The notes beneath the pieces are model-generated. The model ran no database searches and had not been told where the DNA came from. It saw only the letters and a list, made by a program, of their open reading frames with translations. Shown in pieces: positions 15,791 through 25,210 of a stretch of DNA of 64,000 nucleotides. The stretch is from Enterococcus silesiacus. GTDB taxonomy: Bacteria; Bacillota; Bacilli; Lactobacillales; Enterococcaceae. The translations under genes were made by a program, and so were the position numbers. The DNA is taken from assembly GCA_001465115.1 (NCBI GenBank), contig CP013614.1:2480001-2544000 (forward strand), in the 5' to 3' direction. Each line of letters opens with the position of its first letter. Position 1 is the stretch's first letter.

Positions 15791-18205
15791 TTGAAAAAGA
15801 AAAACAGCACTTTAGTCCATTCACACAAACGCTATCTTCTTGCTATTTTATTTATCTGTTTGGTTTTCTCGCCTCAGAAAACTTTTGCTGAAGGAAATGA
15901 ACTACCGCAAAAATATGATCCTCGGGAAACAGGACATGTCACTCCAGTCAAAGCGCAAACAAGAGGAATTTGTTGGTCCTATGCGGTCACCTCAGCATTG
16001 GAGAGTCACCTAGCTAAAAATGGGGAACAGCATGATTTTTCAGCTAATTATTTTAACTACTTAATTGCTAGAAACGCAACAGGCACTGTAGGAGAAAATC
16101 CTTATTCAACTGTTATTAGTAATGGCGGCGGGTTGGATGCTGGCTTTGCTTCTGGCCCTGCACTTGATGCTACACTAGATTGGTCTGGCCCAGTAAATGA
16201 AACAGATTTTCCAAATACCATCACAGGAGGTCAACCAGTCTCAAAATGGCAAAATTTGAATGCTGAAAAACACGTTCAAGGTTTAGTCACACTGCCCAAA
16301 GTCTCATTAGATATCTCTCAGGAAGAAAATAATCAGCGCGTTAAAACCATTAAAGACTACGTTTACCGTTACGGAAACGCTATTCAAGACAACCTGATGT
16401 TTAGAGGATATGAAACCCGTTACAGTTCACAATATATTCCTAAGGATCGCGTTGGCTCAGTTAATCATGTTACGACTATTGTTGGCTGGGACGATTCCTT
16501 CAGTAAAGAAAGATTTGTGTACACACCCTCGCAAGATGGCGCGTTCATCGTCAAAAACAGTTGGGGATCTAATTGGGGAGATCAAGGCTATTTTTATATT
16601 TCCTATGATGATTTTCAATTAAAGAAATCAGAAATTGATATCATTACTTCCGTAGAAAATAAAAATAACTATTACAAAAAATATAACGTTGCTTATTTTA
16701 CAGCTGGTCAACTAGTTCCTGTATTTCCTAACAAGGAACGAACACTTGCCACTTCTTATTCGCGTACTCTAGATACACCAGAACAATTATCGGCAGTTTC
16801 ATTAAAAACTTTAACAAATGATATGAATTATGAAATTTATGTTATGCCTAACGGGAAACCTTTAAAAAATCTAGAAGGTTTCACCAAGATTCAAGAAGGA
16901 ACTAAAAAAGAAGTTGGAACTGAAACCATTCGTTTAAAAAAACCCGTTGCTTTAACTGGTGAAGACTTTTCTATCGCTGTGGTTTATCGCTCTTCAGATA
17001 AAAAAAATGGCCAAAACCTTCCTGTAAGTCCAAAGGAAAAAATAGGGTTAAACAAAGGGAGTAGTTATTCACTGGAAAATAATGGTAAATGGAGTGAAGA
17101 AACTTTCCGTTCATTCTTTATCAGCGGTTTTACTGAAAGAACATCTGAAATACAACCGACTTCCGTTACTGTTCAAAAAAATAAACTATCACTTTTAGTT
17201 GGTGATAAAGAACAATTATCAGCTACTTTGACTCCTAAAAATACAACCGATCCTTCAATCGGTTTTAGAAGCCTTAATCCAGAATTTGCAACTGTTGATT
17301 CTAGCGGTGTAGTCAATGCAGCTCGTGCTGGAAAAGCTAAAATAGAGGCTTTTTCCACAAGAAACCCTGGTATTAAAACAGAAATCGACGTTACTATAAA
17401 TGATTTACCAATGATTCAAGAAATTCAACTTAGCCAGACCACTCTTGTACTTGAGGAAAGAAAAAAAGCAACATTAACTGCAGAAACTTTCCCTAAAAAT
17501 GCAGCACCACAAAAAATTATTTGGTCAACAAGCAATCCGTTGATTGCTACTGTCACCCAAACTGGAGAAATCACTTGGAAACAAGCAGGGCAGGCGCTTA
17601 TTACAGCATCTACTGAGAATGGCTCAGTTAAAGCAAGTTGTACCCTCACTACGAATTCTGCGCCTTATTCAAATGGGCATACATCCATTGGGTGGGCAAC
17701 TGATTTACGGGACAATAGTCGAAATCCTTTGTATATCACTAACCCTGCCAAAGAAACTATTTATTTCCAATATGGTGCCGGGTTCATGAACGATACAAAA
17801 GATAACTGGGTTGAATTTCATTTAACAACACCACAAGGAAAGACATTCAGCGCTATGGACTATCCTGAAATTTCATGGTTCAATACTACTAACATGATTG
17901 ATTCGATCACAGGTGCAACAATCGAATATACTAAAGATGGGGAAAATTTTTCTTCAGAAAAACCAGCTATACAAGAGTTAGAAGGCTTCAGAGTCTTTTA
18001 CTCACCCGAAGTCACATCCAATTTACGGCTTTTTGTTAATTTAAAATTAAAAGTACAGGACTTAAAAGAGGAAGACAAAGGAAAAAGTATATTGCCAATA
18101 CAGTTAAAATCTGGCTACGACTTGTATAGACCAACAACTAAAGTAATCGCTGACGGAACAAACCCTTCAATTATCAAGACCTTTAATGTTCATTTCACTA
18201 AATAA
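15791..18205 (+). CDS. Secreted papain-like cysteine protease with bacterial Ig-like repeats
   Basis: 804 residues from TTG 15791, preceded by AAAGGAGG. A basic N-terminus and hydrophobic stretch (YLLAILFICLVFSP) end in a likely signal-peptidase site near TFAEG (residue 31-35), so the protein is probably secreted. Residues about 40-270 are a C1-type peptidase: Cys61 in QTRGICWSYA, His226 in SVNHVTTIVGWDD and Asn256 in VKNSWGSNWGDQGYFYISY. A beta-rich module follows (about 290-450), then two Big_2-like repeats (about 453-540 and 546-625) and a C-terminal domain of unknown type. No LPXTG or other wall anchor is visible. Targets are unknown; adhesion or host-protein cleavage is plausible. Confidence 0.85.
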   Translation: MKKKNSTLVHSHKRYLLAILFICLVFSPQKTFAEGNELPQKYDPRETGHVTPVKAQTRGICWSYAVTSALESHLAKNGEQHDFSANYFNYLIARNATGTVGENPYSTVISNGGGLDAGFASGPALDATLDWSGPVNETDFPNTITGGQPVSKWQNLNAEKHVQGLVTLPKVSLDISQEENNQRVKTIKDYVYRYGNAIQDNLMFRGYETRYSSQYIPKDRVGSVNHVTTIVGWDDSFSKERFVYTPSQDGAFIVKNSWGSNWGDQGYFYISYDDFQLKKSEIDIITSVENKNNYYKKYNVAYFTAGQLVPVFPNKERTLATSYSRTLDTPEQLSAVSLKTLTNDMNYEIYVMPNGKPLKNLEGFTKIQEGTKKEVGTETIRLKKPVALTGEDFSIAVVYRSSDKKNGQNLPVSPKEKIGLNKGSSYSLENNGKWSEETFRSFFISGFTERTSEIQPTSVTVQKNKLSLLVGDKEQLSATLTPKNTTDPSIGFRSLNPEFATVDSSGVVNAARAGKAKIEAFSTRNPGIKTEIDVTINDLPMIQEIQLSQTTLVLEERKKATLTAETFPKNAAPQKIIWSTSNPLIATVTQTGEITWKQAGQALITASTENGSVKASCTLTTNSAPYSNGHTSIGWATDLRDNSRNPLYITNPAKETIYFQYGAGFMNDTKDNWVEFHLTTPQGKTFSAMDYPEISWFNTTNMIDSITGATIEYTKDGENFSSEKPAIQELEGFRVFYSPEVTSNLRLFVNLKLKVQDLKEEDKGKSILPIQLKSGYDLYRPTTKVIADGTNPSIIKTFNVHFTK

Positions 18206-18215
18206 ATTCTAAATT

Positions 18216-18262
18216 AAAAAAGATAGTTGATGAAACCCGTTTAATCAGCTATCTTTTTTAAT
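18216..18262 (+). terminator. Terminator after the protease gene
   Basis: 16-base arms AAAAAAGATAGTTGAT and ATCAGCTATCTTTTTT (one mismatch) with a 12-base loop, ending in a T-run. Confidence 0.85.
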
Positions 18263-18314
18263 TACTTCCATGTATTATATTTGTGTGAGACTTGAAAAAG
18301 GGAGGATACTTGTA

Positions 18315-18992
18315 ATGAATCTTAAACAAATGGCAGGAATCGAAGCAGCAAAGTATGTAAAAGACGGTATGATCGTAGGTCTTGGCACAGGATCTACGGC
18401 AAAATTTATGGTAGACGAGATTGGTCGCCGTGTAAAAGAAGAAGGCTTATCGATCATTGGTGTCACAACGTCCAAAGAAACTGAGCGTCAAGCACAAGAA
18501 TTAGGTATTCCTTTAAAAGGAATTGACGAAGTCCCTTACGTCGACTTAACGATCGATGGAGCAGATGAAATCAGTGAAGATTTCCAAGGCATCAAAGGCG
18601 GCGGTGCTGCTTTATTGTTTGAAAAAATCGTAGCGACTTATTCGAAGAAATGTATTTGGATCGTTGATGAATCTAAGCTTGTCAAAAAACTTGGTAAGTT
18701 TCCGTTACCTGTCGAAGTGGTTCCGTATGGCAGCCAACAGTTAGTTCGTTTATTTGAAGAAAAAGGTTATGATCCTATTTTACGTACAACATCTACCGGG
18801 GAAACATTGGTCACAGATGGGGGGCATTACATCATCGACCTTCATTTAAAAGAAATTGCTGATCCAATTGCTTTAGGTGCTTATTTAGATCAATTAGTGG
18901 GTGTCGTTGAACACGGCTTATTCCTTCAAATCGTCACAACGGTTATTGTCGGTGGAACGTCCGGTCCTAAAACAATTCATGTTCCAAAATAA
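18315..18992 (+). CDS. rpiA: Ribose-5-phosphate isomerase A
   Basis: 225 residues from ATG 18315, which has GGAGG ten bases upstream; an upstream in-frame start at 18270 would add unrelated residues. RpiA interconverts ribose 5-phosphate and ribulose 5-phosphate in the pentose phosphate pathway. Motifs: [16 protein letters not shown] near residue 24-39, the catalytic region [10 protein letters not shown] near 78-87 and [13 protein letters not shown] with the lysine near 95. It stands alone between a terminator and a recombinase-like gene. Ribose phosphate from the nucleoside operons elsewhere in the window would feed into it. Confidence 0.96.
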   Translation: MNLKQMAGIEAAKYVKDGMIVGLGTGSTAKFMVDEIGRRVKEEGLSIIGVTTSKETERQAQELGIPLKGIDEVPYVDLTIDGADEISEDFQGIKGGGAALLFEKIVATYSKKCIWIVDESKLVKKLGKFPLPVEVVPYGSQQLVRLFEEKGYDPILRTTSTGETLVTDGGHYIIDLHLKEIADPIALGAYLDQLVGVVEHGLFLQIVTTVIVGGTSGPKTIHVPK

Positions 18993-19084
18993 CCAATTAT
19001 TTGAATAAGATTTGAAAACAAAGAAGAACATTAGAAAAAGATAAAAAAACAACTACCATTCCGTTCGTTTATATGCTACATTTT

Positions 19085-19099
19085 TAGTATCCTATACTA
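19085..19099. promoter_or_regulatory. Palindrome at the recombinase-homologue promoter
   Basis: TAGTAT-CCT-ATACTA, a perfect 6-bp inverted repeat that includes a TATACT -10-like box, 14 bases before the start codon. Outer arms CGTTCGT near 19061 and ACGAACG at 19106-19112 form another inverted pair. Confidence 0.45.
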
Positions 19100-19112
19100 G
19101 AAAGGACGAACG

Positions 19113-19700
19113 ATGAAAATAATTGGTTATGCACGTACAACAATTACTGATAATGATTTAGACGCTCAAATCAAAGTACTATCTGACTATGGCTGTGATC
19201 AGATTTATCATGAATCTTTCGACATTACAAATGACGAACAACTGATTTCTGAGCTTGAACCAGTTCTCAACGGTTTAGAAAAAGGCGACACCTTAGTTAT
19301 TTGCCGCTTAAATCGTTTGGGACGTTCTACTCGTCAATTAACTGAGCTGACACAAAAATTCAAGGGTACCGGTATTCATCTAGTTAGTCTTGATGAAGAG
19401 ATCGACACTCGTCACCCGATGGGGGAAATTTATTTTAAGTTAATGAATGGACTGGCTACGATGGAATGCGATCTAATCAAAGAACGTACTTTAGTCGGAC
19501 TAGACAACGCTCGAAAAAAAGGTAAAATCGGTGGACGTCCTAAAATAGATGCACGAACAGTCAAAAAAATTCGCCACCTATACCACGAAAAGAAAGAAAC
19601 GATCCAGTCCGTTTCTTCTAAGTGTAATGTTTCTGTAGGAACCTGCTACAAGTACATCAATTTGCCTGAAGCAGATGTCGCTGGAATTTCTCAAAAATAA
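19113..19700 (+). CDS. Serine recombinase/resolvase homologue with Thr in place of the catalytic Ser
   Basis: 195 residues with the small resolvase/invertase layout: a catalytic-type domain about 1-140 and a C-terminal helix-turn-helix (TIQSVSSKCNVSVGTCYKYI near 166-185). Aligned to gamma-delta resolvase the start GYARTTI places threonine at residue 10, where the nucleophilic serine belongs. Other active-site residues look present: Arg8, Arg68 and Arg71 in RLNRLGRS, and the late ATMECDLIKERT segment. Without Ser10 normal strand cleavage is unlikely, so it may act as a DNA-binding regulator. No inverted-repeat mobile element borders it; it sits between rpiA and gpmA with its own terminator. 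Confidence 0.85.
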   Translation: MKIIGYARTTITDNDLDAQIKVLSDYGCDQIYHESFDITNDEQLISELEPVLNGLEKGDTLVICRLNRLGRSTRQLTELTQKFKGTGIHLVSLDEEIDTRHPMGEIYFKLMNGLATMECDLIKERTLVGLDNARKKGKIGGRPKIDARTVKKIRHLYHEKKETIQSVSSKCNVSVGTCYKYINLPEADVAGISQK

Positions 19701-19728
19701 CAAGAATAAATCAGTGATGACTTTCTAG

Positions 19729-19762
19729 GAGATTGCAACATTTTTGTTGCAGTCTCTTTATT
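19729..19762 (+). terminator. Terminator after the recombinase homologue
   Basis: GAGATTGCAACA / TGTTGCAGTCTC with a TTTT loop, followed by TTTATTTG. Confidence 0.85.
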
Positions 19763-19921
19763 TGTATTATTTCCCTCAATATTGTCTTCCTTTAGTAAAA
19801 CTTATTGAATCACTAGTTTTACTAGTTTCCACTAATTTACAATGGAAATCTATTTTAAAACGGTGTACAATAGAAAAGGAAATGAAAGTTTCAGAAACTA
19901 CAACTCAAAGGAGAGCTATAC

Positions 19922-20608
19922 ATGCCAAAATTAGTATTTTCTCGTCATGGACTTAGTGAATGGAATGCATTGAACCAATTTACCGGTTGGGCTGACGTAG
20001 ATTTAGCACCACAAGGTGTTGAAGAAGCAATCGAAGGCGGTCGCAAAATCAAAGAAGCTGGAATTGAATTTGATGTAGCTTATACTTCTGTATTAACTCG
20101 TGCTATCAAAACATGTAACTTACTTTTAGAAAACTCAGATCAATTATGGGTTCCTCAAATCAAATCTTGGCGCTTAAATGAACGTCATTATGGTAAATTA
20201 CAAGGCTTAAACAAAAAAGAAACTGCTGAAAAATATGGAGATGACCAAGTACATATTTGGCGTCGTTCTTATGATACTTTACCTCCATTGACGGAAGCGA
20301 CTGACGAAGGCTCTGCAGCAAATGATCGTCGTTACGCAATGTTAGACCAACGCGATATTCCAGGTGGAGAAAACTTAAAAGTTACACTAGAACGTGCGTT
20401 ACCTTTCTGGCAAGACGAAATCGCGCCTGCTTTATTAGACAATAAAACTGTCTTAGTAGCAGCTCACGGTAATTCTTTACGCGCCTTAGCTAAACATATC
20501 GAAGGTATTTCAGATGAAGACATCATGGATCTTGAAATCCCAACTGGTCAACCACTTGTTTATGAATTAAACGATGACCTAACTGTAGCTAAAAAATACT
20601 ACTTATAA
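19922..20608 (+). CDS. gpmA: 2,3-bisphosphoglycerate-dependent phosphoglycerate mutase
   Basis: 228 residues, standard for dPGM. It interconverts 3- and 2-phosphoglycerate in glycolysis. The catalytic histidine is in [10 protein letters not shown] (His8), with [10 protein letters not shown] near residue 59-68, the proton-donor region [14 protein letters not shown] near 86-99, and the second histidine in [10 protein letters not shown] near 180-189. AAAGGAG lies nine bases before the ATG. A TACAAT -10-like box at about 19865 has only a weak -35, so the promoter is uncertain. It is monocistronic, ending in a terminator shared with the convergent gene. Confidence 0.96.
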   Translation: MPKLVFSRHGLSEWNALNQFTGWADVDLAPQGVEEAIEGGRKIKEAGIEFDVAYTSVLTRAIKTCNLLLENSDQLWVPQIKSWRLNERHYGKLQGLNKKETAEKYGDDQVHIWRRSYDTLPPLTEATDEGSAANDRRYAMLDQRDIPGGENLKVTLERALPFWQDEIAPALLDNKTVLVAAHGNSLRALAKHIEGISDEDIMDLEIPTGQPLVYELNDDLTVAKKYYL

Positions 20609-20619
20609 AAAAAGACTAA

Positions 20620-20654
20620 GACCGCTGAAACTGCATAGTTTCGGCGATCTTTTT
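20620..20654. terminator. Bidirectional terminator
   Basis: GACCGCTGAAACT-GCAT-AGTTTCGGCGATC, a stem with a few G-U pairs, flanked by A-rich sequence on the left and TTTTT on the right. It serves gpmA and the convergent gene ending at 20657. Confidence 0.75.
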
Positions 20655-20656
20655 AT

Positions 20657-20992
20657 TTATTTCTCTAGCTTTTCTTTTAAACGTCGAAGCCAACTTGCGA
20701 TAGCTTCCCTTTGTGTCACAAATTCAAAATCAGACATATTATATTGAACAAAGTATTGTCCATCCACAAAACGAACCATGATTGAAGATCGTACTTCTTC
20801 CTCTAACGCATCTTTTTGCAGCTCTTCACGGTAAAATATCCAACTTGTCGCCAAAACATCCGTCGATTTCTGTAAATCTTTTTGGATAATTCGACCAATT
20901 GTTTCGATTAAATCGGGTTGTTCTATATCATTAAAATAAGCATACCAAAGCGTTCGATTTTCAGAATACGTTTCATCAAACAATTGTTTCAT
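20657..20992 (-). CDS. Hypothetical protein, 111 residues
   Basis: I do not recognise a named family. The protein is soluble, acidic overall and likely a compact alpha/beta fold: a tryptophan/tyrosine-rich start (MKQLFDETYSENRTLWYAYFND), a central segment VRSSIMVRFVDGQYFVQYNMSDFEFV that looks like beta strands, and a basic C-terminal helix (ASWLRRLKEKLEK). No signal peptide or membrane segment is visible. It precedes the alcohol dehydrogenase stop... that is, it lies 33 bp downstream of that gene on the same strand, so the two may share a transcript. A good coding frame with an AGGACAAG-type ribosome site supports it as real. Confidence 0.7.
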   Translation of the reverse strand: MKQLFDETYSENRTLWYAYFNDIEQPDLIETIGRIIQKDLQKSTDVLATSWIFYREELQKDALEEEVRSSIMVRFVDGQYFVQYNMSDFEFVTQREAIASWLRRLKEKLEK

Positions 20993-21025
20993 AGGCTTGT
21001 CCTCTTTTCACGTTGTGATTGTTAG

Positions 21026-22216
21026 TTATACAAAGCTAGATTCAGTTAAACATTCACGATAAATCGCTTCAACATCCGATTCCGCTAAAGGAACAAAAGC
21101 ATCTGTTTTGATGGTACTGTGTGCTACTGCCTGTTTCGCCATTTCTCCAAATTTTTCCTCATCGATTCCAACAGCTGGTAAAGTCATCGGAATGTCACAA
21201 GCTTTGAAGAAATCATATGTCGCTTGAATCCCTTTTTTCGCTGCAAGCATTGGCTCTTCTTCATCGATTCCCCACACATTTTGAGCAAACTGGGCAAATT
21301 TGCTGACCGTTTGTTCTGAAAGCACATAATTCATCCAACGTGGAGTTAAGATGGCTAACCCAATTCCATGAGTAATATCATAAAAGGCACTTAATTCATG
21401 TTCCATCGCATGACATGACCAAACGCCATGTTTACCGTTTCTTGTCAATCCATTCAACGCTAAACTACTTGACCACATCAAATTAGCACGAGCATCATAA
21501 TCATCGGGGGTAACAAGTGCAATTGGACAATTTTTAATGACCGCACGCATCAGACCTTCTGAGACAAAGTCTTGTACATCAGTTCCTTCGGTTATATTAA
21601 AATAGCTTTCAACTAAGTGGCTTAAGATATCGGCAGAACCTGCAGCTGTTTGATAAGCTGGTACCGTAAATGTCGTGGTCGGATCTAAAAATGACACTTT
21701 TGGCATCATTGCGGGTCCACCAACGCCTAATTTTTGGTTTGTTGCTAAATTTGTGATCACAGCTCCACCATTCATTTCACTGCCCGTTGCTGCTAAAGTT
21801 AAAATCGTAACAATCGGCAAGGCCTCACCTTGGAAACCTTTGCGTCCTTTTATAACTTCCCACGGGTCTTCGTCACTGTAAAAGCCTGCCGCGATCACTT
21901 TAGAACAATCAATCGTTGAGCCACCGCCAACCGCCAAAATCAAGTCCACGTCATTTTCACGACACAACGCTACACCACGACGAACCGTTTCAATACGGGG
22001 ATTAGGTTCTACACCGCTCAATTCGACAACTGTATTTTGATTTTTTTCTAGCAGATCAATTACTTGATCATACAAGCCATTTTTCTTAATACTACCTCCG
22101 CCATAAACTAGCAGGACATTTTTACCATATGCATTTAACACATCTGTCAATTCAGTTGCTAAACGATCTTTCCCAAAGCGAATATCTGTCGGTACGTAAA
22201 ATCTAAAATTATCCAA
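21026..22216 (-). CDS. Iron-containing alcohol dehydrogenase (BdhA/YqhD type)
   Basis: 396 residues from a TTG start at 22216 with GGAGG upstream. The family reduces aldehydes or oxidises alcohols with NAD(P)H and a divalent metal. Signatures: VYGGGSIKKNGLYD near residue 38-51, VGGGSTIDCSK near 96-106, and the metal-binding segment with HLVESYF, HAMEHELSAFYDITHGIGLA, where the two histidines spaced as in the family are clear near 265-283. BdhA-like butanol dehydrogenases and YqhD share this length. The substrate cannot be told from sequence. Confidence 0.9.
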   Translation of the reverse strand: MDNFRFYVPTDIRFGKDRLATELTDVLNAYGKNVLLVYGGGSIKKNGLYDQVIDLLEKNQNTVVELSGVEPNPRIETVRRGVALCRENDVDLILAVGGGSTIDCSKVIAAGFYSDEDPWEVIKGRKGFQGEALPIVTILTLAATGSEMNGGAVITNLATNQKLGVGGPAMMPKVSFLDPTTTFTVPAYQTAAGSADILSHLVESYFNITEGTDVQDFVSEGLMRAVIKNCPIALVTPDDYDARANLMWSSSLALNGLTRNGKHGVWSCHAMEHELSAFYDITHGIGLAILTPRWMNYVLSEQTVSKFAQFAQNVWGIDEEEPMLAAKKGIQATYDFFKACDIPMTLPAVGIDEEKFGEMAKQAVAHSTIKTDAFVPLAESDVEAIYRECLTESSFV

Positions 22217-22347
22217 TTTTTTCTTCCTCCATTCAATTTAGGTTCCATAGTCTATGATAGAACAAGTTCTCTAAAACGTCTCTTGTTTTGCTCTTGCCAA
22301 GTATTGTGCATCATCAGCTCTGCAAGCAATCGCTGTGATTTATAATA

Positions 22348-22381
22348 AAAGAGATTGAAGGTTTTCCACTTCAATCTCTTT
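22348..22381 (-). terminator. Terminator of the nucleoside operon
   Basis: AAAGAGATTGAAG / CTTCAATCTCTTT with an eight-base loop, five bases after the deoD stop, followed by a T-rich run on the minus strand. It could work in both directions. Confidence 0.85.
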
Positions 22382-22386
22382 GGCTT

Positions 22387-23094
22387 TTAACTATTTATTG
22401 CAGTTTCCAATCCTACTTCGATCATATCATTGAATGTTGTTTGACGTTCTTCAGCAGTTGTTTCTTCACCTGTTACTAAACTATCACTAACGGTCATGAT
22501 CGCCAACGCTTGCACATCAAATTTAGCGGCTAAATAATATAATGCCGCAGCTTCCATCTCGATCGCTAAGACGCCTAATTTACCAAGTTCAAAAACACCA
22601 TCCATGCTGTCTTTATAAAAGACATCATCAGATAAGACGTTTCCAACATGGGTAACAAAGCCTTTTTCTTTTGCAGTTGTATATGATTTCAATAGCAAAT
22701 CAAAATCAGCGATTTGCGGGAAATCATATTTAGGAAAATCATTGCGGATCATTGATGATGGTGTGGCTGCTGCTTGCGCGATTACTAAATCTCTTACATG
22801 GACTTTCTCAGAAATCGATCCACAAGTCCCCACACGAATCAATTTTTTCACATCATAAGAGTTGATCAATTCATGGGCATAAATCGTTGCAGAAGGCATC
22901 CCCATTCCTGTTCCTTGAACAGAAACACGTTCGCCTTTATACGTACCTGTATACCCTAACATTCCTCTTACTTGGTTATAGCACACTGGATTTTCTAAAA
23001 ATGTTTCCGCAATGTATTTCGCCCGTAAGGGATCTCCTGGTAATAAAATTTTATCTGCGATTTCACCTGGTTTTGCTTCTATATGAACGCTCAT
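22387..23094 (-). CDS. deoD: Purine nucleoside phosphorylase, DeoD type
   Basis: 235 residues, the usual size for the hexameric type. It splits purine (deoxy)nucleosides with phosphate to base and (deoxy)ribose 1-phosphate. Motifs: [14 protein letters not shown] near 18-31, [11 protein letters not shown] near 60-70, RVGTCGSI near 87-94 and the catalytic aspartate in [11 protein letters not shown] near 201-211. It ends the pdp-deoC-cdd-importer-deoB-punA-deoD operon. A second purine phosphorylase of a different family (punA) lies 26 bp upstream, so the two may divide adenosine and inosine/guanosine work. Confidence 0.96.
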   Translation of the reverse strand: MSVHIEAKPGEIADKILLPGDPLRAKYIAETFLENPVCYNQVRGMLGYTGTYKGERVSVQGTGMGMPSATIYAHELINSYDVKKLIRVGTCGSISEKVHVRDLVIAQAAATPSSMIRNDFPKYDFPQIADFDLLLKSYTTAKEKGFVTHVGNVLSDDVFYKDSMDGVFELGKLGVLAIEMEAAALYYLAAKFDVQALAIMTVSDSLVTGEETTAEERQTTFNDMIEVGLETAINS

Positions 23095-23120
23095 ATTTTT
23101 TCTCCTTTATAATGAAACTT

Positions 23121-23939
23121 TTATAGTTCAGCTAATATTGCTTTGACTAACTCTTTAAATTGTCCTTTCACGCGCTCTGTTGTTTCCACAACTTCAGCAT
23201 GATTCAAACTGCTTTGCATACCCGCAGCTAGATTGGTAATACATGAGATTCCTAAAACGTTTAGACCGCTATGAGCTGCAACGATGACTTCTGAAACAGT
23301 CGACATTCCCACAGCATCCGCTCCCATTACACGAGACATACGGATTTCAGCTGGTGTTTCGTAGGTTGGTCCAGAAAAGCCCATGTAAACACCTTCTTGC
23401 AATGGTACATTTTGTGCTTTAGCTACTTTTCTTGCTACGTCAGCATATTTTGGTGTATAAGTATGACTCATATCTGGGAAACGTGGCCCCATTTCATCAT
23501 CATTTTCACCAATCAACGGATTATCGAAAGTGAAGTTGATATGATCTGTGATCAGCATCAAATTTCCTGGGGTAAAGTTTTCATTCACTCCGCCAGCAGC
23601 GTTAGTTACAATAATAGAATGTGCTCCAATTGCTGCCATCATACGGACTGGATACGTCACAGTTTGCATTGAATGCCCTTCATAATAGTGGAAGCGTCCT
23701 TGCATTGCCAACACTTTTTTCCCTGATAAAGTACCGTAAACAAGTTTACCGGCATGCCCCACTACAGCAGACACAGCGAAATGAGGAATTTCAGAGAATG
23801 GAATAGCAATGGCTCCCTCTATCTCATCGGCTAGTTCACCTAAGCCTGAACCTAAAATCAAGCCGAACTCTACTTCTCCAATACCTTTTTCTTTTAAAAA
23901 GCTCGTTGTCTCTTTTAACATCTCACTAAGTTTTGTCAT
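23121..23939 (-). CDS. punA: Purine nucleoside phosphorylase I (trimeric, inosine/guanosine type)
   Basis: 272 residues, typical of the trimeric PNP family also called PupG. Signatures: GLILGSGLGEL near residue 27-37, MQGRFHYYEG near 79-88, TNAAGGVNENF near 112-122 and the late GADAVGMSTVSEVIVAA near 204-220. It lies 10 bp from deoB and precedes deoD, and the products (1-phosphates) are substrates of the adjacent phosphopentomutase. The symbol could equally be pupG. Confidence 0.95.
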   Translation of the reverse strand: MTKLSEMLKETTSFLKEKGIGEVEFGLILGSGLGELADEIEGAIAIPFSEIPHFAVSAVVGHAGKLVYGTLSGKKVLAMQGRFHYYEGHSMQTVTYPVRMMAAIGAHSIIVTNAAGGVNENFTPGNLMLITDHINFTFDNPLIGENDDEMGPRFPDMSHTYTPKYADVARKVAKAQNVPLQEGVYMGFSGPTYETPAEIRMSRVMGADAVGMSTVSEVIVAAHSGLNVLGISCITNLAAGMQSSLNHAEVVETTERVKGQFKELVKAILAEL

Positions 23940-23949
23940 CGTTTCTCTC

Positions 23950-25116
23950 CTAGACTAGTTTATTTAAGAAGCTTTCGCCATTTTCTGTTTTTGGAACCGC
24001 AAAGTTTTCAGCCACAGTTGCTGAGATATCTGCATAATGACCTTGCGGCAAGCTACCTTGGCCGCTCATTTTTTTACTGTAAACTAATAATGGAACATAT
24101 TCTCTTGTATGGTCAGTTCCTGGGAAAGTCGGGTCATTTCCGTGGTCCGCTGTAATCATTAGCAGATCATCCTCTTCCATGGCATCGATGATCTCCGGAA
24201 GTCTTAAGTCAAAGGCTTCGATTGCATGTGCATAACCAACAACATCACGACGGTGACCATATAACGCATCAAAATCAACCAGGTTAGTGAAACTCAAACC
24301 TTCAAAGTCTCGTTTCATCACGTTAAGTAATTGATCTACACCATCCATATTGCTCTTCGTACGAACAGAATCTGTGATTCCTTGACCATTGAAAATATCG
24401 TTGATTTTCCCAACTGCAATGACTTCTTTACCATTTTCTTTTAACGAATCAAGAACCGTATGACCAAATGGATCTAATGCATAATCGTGACGATTACTTG
24501 TTCGAGTAAAATTACCTGGTTCACCAACATATGGTCGAGCAATGATTCGACCAATCATATACGGTTCATCTTTGGTAATATCACGGACATACTGACAAAT
24601 CCGGTATAGTTCTTCTAAAGGAATGATTTCTTCATGAGCTGCGATCTGTAATACTGGATCAGCAGATGTGTAAACGATCAAGTCCCCTGTTTCCATCTGA
24701 TGTTGGCCATAATCATCAATAACTGCGGTGCCACTGTATGGTTTATTACAAACGATCTTACGTCCTGAAAATTCTTCGATTTGTTTTAATAATTCTTCTG
24801 GAAATCCATCAGGAAAAACCCGGAAAGGTTTTTGAATATTTAAGCCCATGATTTCCCAGTGTCCAGTCATCGTGTCTTTCCCTACAGAAACTTCTTCTAA
24901 TTTCGTTGCATAACCTTTGTGATCAGCTACGGCTTCAACATTATGAAGGGGGGCAATTGTTCCTAGACCAAGATTTTCTAAATTAGGAATCGTCAAACCC
25001 GCTTCTTTTGCGATATGACCTAATGTATCACTACCTACATCGCCAAATTTTTCAGCATCAGGCGCTTCCCCGATCCCGACTGAATCCATTACAACTAAAT
25101 GCACACGTTTAAACAT
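23950..25116 (-). CDS. deoB: Phosphopentomutase
   Basis: 388 residues from ATG 25116, where the AAGGA site is five bases upstream; the ATG at 25122 is too close to it. It converts (deoxy)ribose 1-phosphate to the 5-phosphate, linking nucleoside breakdown to DeoC and RpiA. Alkaline-phosphatase-superfamily metal motifs are visible: [13 protein letters not shown] near 7-19, with the phosphothreonine loop in [11 protein letters not shown] near 79-89 and [20 protein letters not shown] near 320-339. It lies between the importer permease and punA. Confidence 0.96.
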   Translation of the reverse strand: MFKRVHLVVMDSVGIGEAPDAEKFGDVGSDTLGHIAKEAGLTIPNLENLGLGTIAPLHNVEAVADHKGYATKLEEVSVGKDTMTGHWEIMGLNIQKPFRVFPDGFPEELLKQIEEFSGRKIVCNKPYSGTAVIDDYGQHQMETGDLIVYTSADPVLQIAAHEEIIPLEELYRICQYVRDITKDEPYMIGRIIARPYVGEPGNFTRTSNRHDYALDPFGHTVLDSLKENGKEVIAVGKINDIFNGQGITDSVRTKSNMDGVDQLLNVMKRDFEGLSFTNLVDFDALYGHRRDVVGYAHAIEAFDLRLPEIIDAMEEDDLLMITADHGNDPTFPGTDHTREYVPLLVYSKKMSGQGSLPQGHYADISATVAENFAVPKTENGESFLNKLV

Positions 25117-25152
25117 AACCATCCTTCTTTCTTATTTTTACTTACTATTTGA

Positions 25153-25199
25153 TAAAAAGGGCATGACTTTAGATAACTTCCCATAGCCCGCCCTTTTAT
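25153..25199 (-). terminator. Intra-operon hairpin before deoB
   Basis: AAAAGGGC and GCCCTTTT arms between the second importer permease and deoB, followed on the minus strand by TTTTTATC. It probably causes partial termination or marks a processing site, since no other promoter is obvious. Confidence 0.5.
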
Positions 25200-25210
25200 A
25201 CTTAAAATAT

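Noticed and set aside
15616..15828. Minus-strand reading frame in the rpsL-protease gap
   Set aside because: It overlaps the protease start on the opposite strand, has low-complexity AT-rich composition and no ribosome binding site.
19744..19956. Plus-strand reading frame before gpmA
   Set aside because: It runs through a terminator T-tract and into gpmA in another frame without a ribosome site.
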